Source of the DNA: Balaenoptera acutorostrata
Taxonomy: Eukaryota > Chordata > Mammalia > Artiodactyla > Balaenopteridae
DNA length: 64,000 bases
Direction of reading: 5' to 3'
NCBI RefSeq assembly: GCF_949987535.1
Contig: NC_080067.1
Location: 3,596,001-3,660,000 of the forward strand
This document shows, in pieces, positions 12,320-64,000 of this stretch. Both the position numbers and the translations under genes were made by a program. The notes under the pieces were generated by a model. The model was given only the letters and a program-made list of their open reading frames with translations. It was not told where the DNA came from and ran no database searches. Numbering within the stretch: the first letter of the stretch is position 1; each line of letters opens with the position of its first letter.

Positions 12320-12430
12320 GGATATATATATATGTACAGCTGAATCACTTAGCTGTACGCTTGAAACTAACACAACATTGTAAATCAACTATACTCCAAT
12401 TTAAAATAAAAATTAAATTTAAAAAAAAAG
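12320..12430 (+). mobile_element. L1 3' tail fragment
   Basis: 'ctgaatcacttagctgtacg' and 'caactatactccaat' are the terminal L1 3' UTR. Its last part lies inside the local duplication 12365-12509 / 12831-12975. Confidence 0.7.
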
Positions 12431-12509
12431 AGAAAGAGGTAGCATACTATAAAAAAAAAAATGATAGTTGCACACAGTTTCCACAGACGACTGTTAAGAA
12501 TGCTGTTAC
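12365..12509 (+). repeat. Local duplication, copy 1 (145 bp)
   Basis: Begins 'aactaacacaacattg' and ends 'aagaatgctgttac'. It is matched almost base for base by 12831-12975. It includes an L1 tail plus about 80 bp of unique DNA. Confidence 0.9.
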
Positions 12510-12510
12510 A

Positions 12511-12810
12511 GGGCTTCCTTGGGGGCGCAGTGGTTGAGAATCTGCCTGCCAATGCAGGGGACACGGGTTCGAGCCCTGGTCTGGGAAGATCCCACATGCT
12601 GCGGAGCAACTAAGCCCGTGAGCCACAACTACTGAGCCTGCGCGTCTGGAGCCTGTGCTCCGCAACAAGAGAGGCCGCGATAGTGAGAGGCCCGCGCACC
12701 GCGGTGAAGAGTGGCCCCCGCTTGATGCAACTAGAGAAAGCCCTCGCACAGAAACGAAGACCCAACACAGCCAAAAATAAATAAATAAATAAATAAATAT
12801 TTTTTAAAAA
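12511..12810 (+). mobile_element. CHR-type SINE (signature-deletion form)
   Basis: Plus-strand element from 'gggcttccttgggggcgcag' to an AAATA-rich tail. Target duplication AAGAATGCTGTTACA (12496-12510) and AAGAATTCTGTTACA (12811-12825). It sits between the two copies of the 145-bp duplication. Confidence 0.92.
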
Positions 12811-12830
12811 AAGAATTCTGTTACATTCTT

Positions 12831-12975
12831 AACTAACACAACATTGTATATCAACTATACTCCAATATAAAATAAAAATTAAATTAAAAAAAGAGAGAAA
12901 GAGGTAGCATACTATTAAAAAAATAAAAGATAGTTGCACACAGCTTGCACAGACGACTGTTAAGAATGCTGTTAC
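12831..12975 (+). repeat. Local duplication, copy 2 (145 bp)
   Basis: Same order as copy 1: L1 tail, 'gagaaagaggtagcatacta', 'gatagttgcacacag', 'cagacgactgttaagaatg'. It differs at a handful of positions and in A-run lengths. Confidence 0.9.
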
Positions 12976-13524
12976 CCACAATCAGAACAGGGACACTGCG
13001 TTTAAAGAGGGGTGCTCTGCATTTAGGGTGTCGGTACTCTCTCCCCCCTCATGCACTTACAAACACAACCAAGACAGAATGAGCAAAGTGAAGTTAACTG
13101 GAGGTTTCATGTCGATTAGGCTAATGGTCACCAGGAGCCAGCAGCAGAAGAGAACTCACAAGCACCAGAGGTATTTTCAGACGTGCCCTCCGTGGCGTGT
13201 TTTCAAAACTCGAGGGCCCTGTGTGTCATTAGGAAGATGGTTGGATCCTGCTTGAAAAGCCCGTCGGTCACATTCGACAACAGATGTAACCTCTAACGTT
13301 TGTGTGACTAGATTAACGTTCTGGAGTCAGTCATCAGGCTCGTTACTACTGGATTTTCTCTGGTCCGTGCTAATAAACTAGATTATTGATTTTCGGATTT
13401 TCTGTGTATCCAAGGATAGTCTCTAAGATGTCTTTATAATGTTTCATGCTTCAGTTGTCAACCAAAATGACATAACAATGAGTAATCATTTTCTAATCAC
13501 GTCGAAAGAGGTTCAGAAACAGCG

Positions 13525-13531
13525 TATAAAA
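13525..13531 (+). promoter_or_regulatory. Candidate TATA box upstream of the beta-2 exon
   Basis: TATAAAA about 400 bp before the beta-2 ATG. If used, transcription would start near 13555 and give a 5' UTR of roughly 380 nt. I do not know whether the beta-2 promoter of this species uses a TATA box; the published rodent promoters are complex, so this is only a candidate. Confidence 0.25.
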
Positions 13532-13791
13532 TGGATCTTCCCGGCCTCAGAGCCAGAGAAACATCGTTGCCGTCACTCCTCTGGCTGGGTGGAGGTCATC
13601 CCTACCTGCCTGCCATCTTCCCCAGGAATTAGCTGAATTCACAGCTTAAGACCTTTGATAGTCAGAAATCTGCTTTCCAATATGTCTGAATGGCAGGCCA
13701 GCTCCAAAGACACCTCCACCTAAATAGGATTTCAGCACATCAGGTGCTATTGCAAAGTACAGCAGGCTGGGTCGCCGTGTGCTAGGTGGTG

Positions 13792-13800
13792 TTTATTCAT
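13792..13800 (+). promoter_or_regulatory. Candidate Pit-1 (POU1F1) site in the beta-2 proximal promoter
   Basis: TTTATTCAT matches the Pit-1 consensus WWTATNCAT exactly, about 134 bp upstream of the beta-2 start codon. Pit-1 is an established regulator of beta-2 in pituitary cells, so the position is sensible. One short motif can occur by chance. Confidence 0.35.
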
Positions 13801-13933
13801 CTTCTCTTCTCCTTTCATGTGTATGGAGGGACGATGCTCGCCGTATATGCCCAGCTCTCGGGGTGTATGGGCTGGGGATCGCATGCATAGAGTGTGTGTA
13901 TATGTAAAGTAGAAGCGGAACCCGGGCAACAAA

Positions 13934-57903
<43,970 letters not shown>

Positions 57904-60834
57904 ACTGACTCATTCTCATAATTCCAACAGCACTGCTGGGTGTCATTTCATTCCATTGCCTAGCTCTTTTTTGTTTGTTCCTTTATTTCTTTGTGTTGGG
58001 AGGGATTGTTTGGGGGAAAGGGGAGGTAGTCCTTGGCCTAGACATGGATGAAATTGCCCCTTGAATGCGGGTACTTGTAACTACTGCATTTTGTTCTCCA
58101 GTCCTTTGATGTGAATGCTTTGGAGGTTTTACAGTTGTGGAGGTGGCAGGGGACAATCATTAATTCACCAGCACCAAGCCATCACCAGCTCCCATCTGTC
58201 CCAGTCAGAGACTGGAGCAAGCAGAATGGTGCGGCAGAAGACTGAAGAAGACTCAAAACCAAGACAATATCGTCATCTTGAACCGATCCTGATTTTTGCA
58301 GCACTCAGATTAGCACATTGCAGACCGCCTTTGGTTAGATGTGGCTTTCAGCTTCCTAGGGAAAGGTCTGAACCAATTTTTATCTATTCAAGAGCATGCT
58401 GTTTTCAGCACTCTTTATTCTCTCTTAGCAGCCTAACCTGGAATGTATAGGAATATTTGTTTCCCAACAATTAGCTGTCCTTTCACTGTAATTGTTACAG
58501 TCCTATGATTTAATTCGTGTTATACAAGGGCATGACTCAAAGATGTGCAGGTGTTTGACTGATTGAGGCCAACTAGGAAAATCATTTCTTTCAGTAAGCC
58601 CAAAGAAATTCGAAGTCTTCACGAATGTCAGTGACTCAACAGTTTCCAAAAATTCACCTAGTGTTACCTCATAGTAAGAAGGCTTCTTACAGTTTAGGCT
58701 CAGAGAAAATTCCCACAAAAATCCAACCTATTTTACAGTGTTGTCGCCGTTCAGTGACATCTGACCCCTCACCTCCCAAACTCCTGAAGTTATTCCGCCT
58801 GACTGCATCTCTGCTGAGCCGACAACAGATGTCCCTATGGATCAACCCTTGTAACCGAGGAGCGATAACAAGCTGAAATCTAAGTCTTGTTCTGGAGGGA
58901 TGCCGGAGAGAGATTAGTGCGGTTATGTGCTAAGTTGAAGGAAAGGCAGTGCTCTTACAGCCTCCTCTCATCCCGATGCTCTGAGGTTGCTTCCTTCTGG
59001 TCTTAGATCCAGAAGCTCTTTGCTTTACTCACAAGTGTGTCCTAGGCCCCCTTTTCCCTCTGACTCTGAGGCTTGGCTCTCACCAAACAAAGCCTGGTGC
59101 AGCCACTGACTCTCTCTGTCCCTCTGATAGCCTTGCCCTGAAAGACACTAAGCAGAAAACACCTGTAGACCACGCACACGAACCCTCACTCACCCTCCCT
59201 GCCCAACCAGCCTCCCCAGTGACGAACGCTGGAGTAGGGTGTGCCCAGACGGCAAATGGTGCCCCTGGTCGCTTCAACGTCAGAAGATGGGCAAAGGATA
59301 TACCCATGCAATCGAATGTATCTCATTCTTCACTGGCATGGTAGATAGACATAAACTATTCCTCTGCCTGCCTTGTACTGCCTTAGCCTGGAGGTATTTG
59401 GGAAAATAAGCCATATCAGTGAAACTTGCCTAAAAACCATGTGGATTAATTCTTTTTTTAACTGGCCCAGAAGTCAGGTTGCCTGAGTTCTAGTGTGTGC
59501 TGTCAAGTGGTAGATTTGTGACCTTGAGTCTTGGTTTTCTCACCTGATGAATAGGTCATGAACTCTAAAATCCTTCCCATCCTTAATATTGTACTAGTTT
59601 GGGGGATGGGAGAAGGGGGGATCAGGTTCTTTTGACGGTTTCTTTCACATTCAAACTTCTAACTTTATTAGACAGAAATTATGGCCCTCTTAACAGTTAA
59701 GGAAAGTATATTTGGTGTTGATTCAAAAGGAATTTGACATACTTCTCATCAGTTATTTAGAGAAAGGCATGATGGCTTTGGGAAAGGAGGAAGAACAGCA
59801 TTAAAAATCCCAAGTGTGACCAGAAATAATCTGGGAGGAAAATGATTTGCTTAACGTGCTAAAGCAATTATACTGGCTTCTGGGGAGGAAAGAAAACAAG
59901 AACAGCACTATGGAACTTGCTAACCAGAGAAAGGAAACAGGTGGAGAGGTTGAAATTATGAACATGAAGTTCACGGGCAGACTACTGGCTTTGACTTATC
60001 TACGGTGTTTTGGTTCTGTTTTCTTAGGCAGCCTCTAGCCAGTCTCCTCACACCCTCATGTTAACATCTCAGCTCCCTCCGTTGACTCTCCTTGGAGAAC
60101 TACTCTTTGAAACATAAGCGCTTCATCACCTTCTCTGCTCCGGGGCAACTCTGAGAAGCTTTTCAGGGTGGGGCAATTTTTCCCTCCGAAGGGAAGGAGA
60201 GAAAAGCAAGCAGGGGGATCCTGGAGGTTCTCCTCGGTCAGCAAAGCTCCCCAGGAAAGTCCCCTCAGTTTGTTTGACAGAGATTCCCCAGTGCATCAGA
60301 CACCCCCAGATTCAGTGTAGGTACAGAGCCTGATCTAAAGCTGCAATGGAATACTTTAGGGATTAACATGACTGGCCATTGGCCCAGCAGCTTGGTAGAT
60401 CTACAGCGACCCAACCAGCCCCAAGTAAGTATGTTTGACCCTTGGCTCCCTAATGATTGCCTTAAACAGGCAAACCCCGATCTAAAAATCTTGTCGAAGG
60501 CTGACTACTTTATGCTGAGTAGGACAAGGCTTCAGGTACTTCAGGTTGAAAGGAAAGGCCGTAAGGACTGAAAGCACAACCCCAGTGGTCAAGGTGACTC
60601 ATTCCTTCTGTAACTGATTGAGGTACTTAGTGCACCTCAAGACTCCATCCTATAAAACTCGATTAGGAGGGATCTGCTCTGGATTATTTTAAACATTTTT
60701 TCTTATGTTGTCCAGACTTTCAAATCAAATGTGGACTGACTGAAACCCTTCCCAGTGGGGAGACATCCCAGTAGAGGAGAACACACCGTACAGCTGGGAT
60801 TCCTATTTATAAATCACTTAAATTTGGGGTGTCC

Positions 60835-60839
60835 GGTGT

Positions 60840-60871
<32 letters not shown>
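60835..60871 (+). repeat. TG repeat in the THRB 3' UTR
   Basis: About 18 TG units with one TATG interruption. Confidence 0.95.
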
Positions 60872-61706
60872 AACCCTCAAGTGTACTTTGCTCTTCAATT
60901 AGACGTGAAGCGTTTCTAGAAATAGTGACAGAAGTTAAGATCTTTTCTTCTTTACGATTCTGCTCAAAACACCACGTGCCGCCTCCGAGCTTTTTCTAGC
61001 CACATGAGCCTCGGTCCTCAACGGCACACTTGCCGTGTTGCTGCCTCAGCCCTGTGATGCCTCTCACCTGTGCCCCGAGAGACGCCTCTTCCACCTGCAG
61101 CGCGGTCATCGGGGTGGACCGCCCAGCCCGGCTCCACCCCCGCGTCGCCTCTGAGTGAACAGGGGTGCAGGCTTGGCTCCTCCTCAACCCTAACCCCCCT
61201 CAGACCCAGCCTCCACGAACTGCGGATGCCCTCAAAGCATGTCACTGTCTGTGATAACATTTTTATTCTATGGACCTCTAACCCATTCGTGTCATGTTGA
61301 CCTTTTGCTGCATGAGTCATAAAATATGAAACTGGTCTTATGGTTTTTGAAACGTAGCCAGCATTTGTAAGGCTAAACCTTTTTCATAAACTGAATTGAA
61401 GTGAATAACCAGGCCACAGTTCCTCTTCAAAAGGAGAACGCTTACAGACATTTGAATCTCGTTGTCCTTTCCAATGGCTACGGCATCAAGGTTCTAAAAT
61501 AAGCTCGTAATTTTTCCTGTTATTTTAATAATATGGAAATATTAGCATAGTGTTTCTTTTGATAGGGACAGACTATAATCCATATTTAAATTTTATAGAG
61601 AAGAAATTTTATTGTACTGTGATGTAGATATTTATTATCCAGGTAAGGATTTGCCCGGTGTGTATTTTTTACAATTGAAACATTTTACTTTAATCTTTAA
61701 AAGAAA

Positions 61707-61712
61707 AATAAA
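61707..61712 (+). terminator. Candidate THRB poly(A) signal AATAAA
   Basis: The only canonical AATAAA I found between the stop codon and 62.5 kb. The expected cleavage zone 10-30 nt downstream falls inside a 20-unit CA repeat, which is unusual, so it may serve only a shorter alternative mRNA or none. Confidence 0.3.
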
Positions 61713-61718
61713 AACTTT

Positions 61719-61720
<2 letters not shown>

Positions 61721-61760
<40 letters not shown>
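61721..61760 (+). repeat. CA repeat in the THRB 3' UTR
   Basis: Twenty pure AC units directly after the AATAAA at 61707-61712. Confidence 0.95.
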
Positions 61761-61766
<6 letters not shown>

Positions 61767-62439
61767 ACTAAGGGGAAAAAAGGTTTGGCCTTATCACAGA
61801 AGTTTTACTGTGCTGTACAAATGTTTGCAAATGCAAAAAGTGTGCATTTCTAGTGTGTTTCTACATTCATTAATGCCGCCTTCAAGAGCAATATCGTGCA
61901 GGTAAAATGCTGTTTGTGGCTTTCTGTTGCACAGTTAAAGCTGACCCACCTTATGCACAAGACAATCAGATATAACCCTGTCCTCCTCAGGATGCAGATA
62001 ATACCCATGTACGTTACGGAGCACAATGCAAGACAAAGGAAGACACTTTGATTACATGTGTATTGCTGACATAGAAGATATCAGGGCATGCATGAGTTGA
62101 CATTATGCCACTGCTTTCTTTTGGTTCTTCCTAATTGGCATTTTTCATTTGATTATAGAGCCAAATTAGTTATGAAGCCTTTCTTCAGAGAAAACACCTT
62201 TTTTCCCCCATCATGTTTTCATGTCCTGAGAATCAGAAAAATTCAACAGAATAGGAAAAGATTTACAGTCATCAGAAGATTTGTTTTGCAAACGGTGTTA
62301 AGTGATATTGCTAGATCGGTAATATTTTTTTCAGCCTAAAACTCTATTGAAATCTGTGATCAAAATGTTTTAAACTATCCAAAACGAAAATTTGTATATT
62401 TGGGAAAAATGGATTTTTACATAGCTTTTGTATGCAGAT

Positions 62440-62445
62440 ATTAAA
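62440..62445 (+). terminator. Candidate THRB poly(A) signal ATTAAA
   Basis: This is the common ATTAAA variant, about 4.5 kb after the stop, followed by an AT-rich stretch and then a T-rich segment (62530-62570) that could be the downstream element. The alternative AATAAA at 61707-61712 matches consensus better but runs straight into a CA repeat. Only 3'-end reads can choose between them. Confidence 0.35.
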
Positions 62446-62879
62446 TTGTAATTATGACTATAGCGGGCATAGATAAACTCATAAGCTACAATTCTAAAAA
62501 AGAAAAAAAAGAAAAAGCTTATAACGGATATAATTTCCTGTCTCTTTCTTTAAATATTATTTTCTACATAAGCACGGGGTTGCCTACTCTTCTCATCTCG
62601 CTGCTTCCAAAGGAAGGAAAACAGGGATGTAAGGGCATTTGTTTCATAAACATCCACTAGAATTAGCAAATTTTCTTGGGAGGAGGGCATGGGGGGATGG
62701 AGGGAAGTAAAAGGCTAATGGGAGATATCCTCTTTGGAAGGGGCCACAGAAATGGGGTGAGGAGGGAAGAGTGAAGTTCCTGCAGCTAAAGGACTACATT
62801 CATCTTTTTATCTCAAAATGTTCTAGAATATTATTAATGGAATTATACTACCATCAGTATCAATATATGTCTCAATCCC

Positions 62880-63430
62880 CAATTCTCTGAACACATGTGA
62901 GTTAGGACTCTTGCTGTGATGAGTGGCAAAAAAAAAGCACCTAATGGGAATATATTGTCCATAATATCTGGAAAGTCCAGGAGTGAGATGGCTTCAGGCG
63001 TGGCTGGATCTGGGCACTTAGTACGTCAGGATGCGCCTCTTTTCATCCCTCTGTGCAGATTTCCCTTTGTACAAATTTCCTTCGGGTGGACTTCATGCTC
63101 ACATAGCCTTTCCTCCTATGGTGGCCCCTGGTAGCTCCAAGATTAGCCTTCTAGCTCCAAACCAGTGGAAAGAGAGTTTCTCTTCCCCAACAGTTCCAGT
63201 GAAAATCCTGAGCCTACTCCCCACTGGCCCAAATTGAGTCATGTGCCCATTCCTGAGCCAGTCACGGTGCCAGGGAGGACGGATATGCTAATTAGCTTAA
63301 TCCTCTGAAATCCTGGAACTGGGTGGAGGACAGAGGGATAACGAGCCCCATCTAAACTGGAGCAAGGGTTGAGTCAGGAATGGTTCCTCAAAGAATATTC
63401 TAAGTCTTGCTACTATAAGAAGTGGGAGGA
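62880..63430. repeat. Diverged interspersed repeat, family not assigned
   Basis: 'tggcccctggtagctccaag', 'ccagtggaaagagagtttct', 'caacagttccagtgaaaatc' and 'cctgagccagtcacggtgcc' follow a repeat seen widely in mammals; I cannot name it safely. It suggests the 3' UTR ends before this point. Confidence 0.45.
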
Positions 63431-64000
63431 ACAGCAAGCAAGCCAAAGAACAAATGCCCACAGCAACAGTTCAGTCTGAAAGCACATCCATTTTTGATTC
63501 AGCAACCAGTCTCCTGAACAGAGAGCAAGCTCAGCACGATTTGGCCAGGTTGTGCAAGACCATCTTCTAAGGGGCCAGATGAACCACTGCATCTCCGGAT
63601 GGTTCCCGTGGGACTGGGGAAATAATTCATCTACCAGCTGTCTCCTCCCACTATCAAAATGGGATGGACACCCCTCTGCCAGGTTGTACACGCCTGGCCA
63701 CAGAGCAGCTCTGGGGGTGTCTCTTGCTTCAGGAGCAAAAGCAATGCCCCAAGTGGAGAAAGTTCTCTCCACTCCCACAGCTGGGCACAGCCCATCTAGA
63801 CTGGGTGACCGACCAGGTGGCGAGTGGGGTGAAACACATGGCCCAGGCCCTGGGCAGACAACCGGGGTTAGAGGATCTGCAACGATCTGATACGGGGCTC
63901 CTCCAGCCAACAAGTTCTATGGCTGTCTGGAGAAGGGGCACCAATTCCAAAGAGAATCGGGAAGCTCCACAAACAGCCAAACCTATATTTCACTGTACCA
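63431..64000. other. GC-richer unassigned segment at the window end
   Basis: Higher GC than the preceding 5 kb, with open frames on both strands (63413-63913 minus, 63552-63890 plus). Neither resembles a family I know. It could be part of a repeat continuing past the window. Confidence 0.4.

Larger units (their letters stand above)
1..13933. other. DNA upstream of the beta-2 exon (probable intron of beta-1 transcripts)
   Basis: No exon is recognised here. In other mammals the beta-1-specific coding exons lie upstream of the beta-2 exon, so this stretch should be intronic for beta-1 mRNA and promoter flank for beta-2 mRNA. It holds repeats listed separately: MIR copies, an ERV LTR, hAT copies, CHR SINEs and an L1 tail. 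Unassigned stretches of mostly single-copy-looking DNA are 180-1380, 4660-5580, 10010-11400 and 12980-13930. An ancient repeat-like stretch of unassigned family covers about 6600-7430. Confidence 0.6.
57904..62460 (+). other. THRB: THRB 3' untranslated region (3' end uncertain)
   Basis: Sequence after the TAG stop with no convincing coding potential. It is free of CHR SINEs over more than 4.5 kb, unlike most of the window, which fits a constrained UTR. The known mammalian THRB 3' UTR is roughly 4-5 kb long. Candidate poly(A) signals are ATTAAA at 59800-59805, AATAAA at 61707-61712 (immediately before a CA repeat) and ATTAAA at 62440-62445. I set the end just past the last of these, but this is a guess. 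A TG repeat lies at about 60835-60871 and a CA repeat at 61721-61760. Confidence 0.6.

Overview
This window is mammalian nuclear DNA, almost certainly from a cetacean (whale or dolphin). About fifteen tRNA-derived SINEs of the CHR type lie across it, recognisable from the 'ttccctggtgg...cagtggtt' head, the 'gggttcgagccctgg' B-box region and an A-rich tail. These SINEs are abundant in whales and also occur in hippopotamus. Mammal-wide MIR, L2, L1 and hAT copies surround them. Nothing in the window looks bacterial, and there is no CRISPR array, operon or free-standing gene cluster.

The only protein-coding gene I can support is THRB (thyroid hormone receptor beta), on the + strand. The window carries the beta-2-specific first coding exon (13934-14261), the two exons for the zinc fingers (30486-30586 and 35449-35596), the hinge exon (38960-39165), three ligand-binding-domain exons (47649-47795, 53188-53446, 57662-57903) and a long 3' UTR starting at 57904. 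The seven coding segments join in frame through GT-AG introns to 1431 nt, a 476-residue receptor plus stop. The zinc cysteines, P-box, T3-contact residues and C-terminal AF-2 helix are all intact. The beta-1-specific exons were not found and should lie upstream of the window, so bases 1-13933 are probably both a beta-1-transcript intron and the 5' flank of the beta-2 promoter.

Layout: 1-13933 upstream DNA with an ERV LTR (about 2560-3221), CHR SINEs, hAT and MIR copies and a 145-bp local duplication. 13934-30485 beta-2 exon and its 16.2-kb intron, with candidate regulatory clusters near 16.0-16.2 kb and 20.0-20.2 kb. 30486-39165 DNA-binding-domain and hinge exons. 39166-57661 ligand-domain exons with LTR, L2 and L1 insertions. 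57904 to about 62.5 kb 3' UTR, without SINEs. The remainder to 64000 is probably downstream flank.

The exons together encode one ligand-regulated transcription factor. The beta-2 N-terminus is, from known biology, the isoform of cone photoreceptors, pituitary, hypothalamus and cochlea. I found no evidence for a novel gene system. The most interesting leads are regulatory (paired palindromic CREs, a Pit-1/ONECUT-like cluster, a DR3 element) and structural (a direct repeat flanking the first zinc-finger exon, serial SINE insertions at reused sites, a small duplication split by a SINE). All come from reading by eye and need alignment to confirm.
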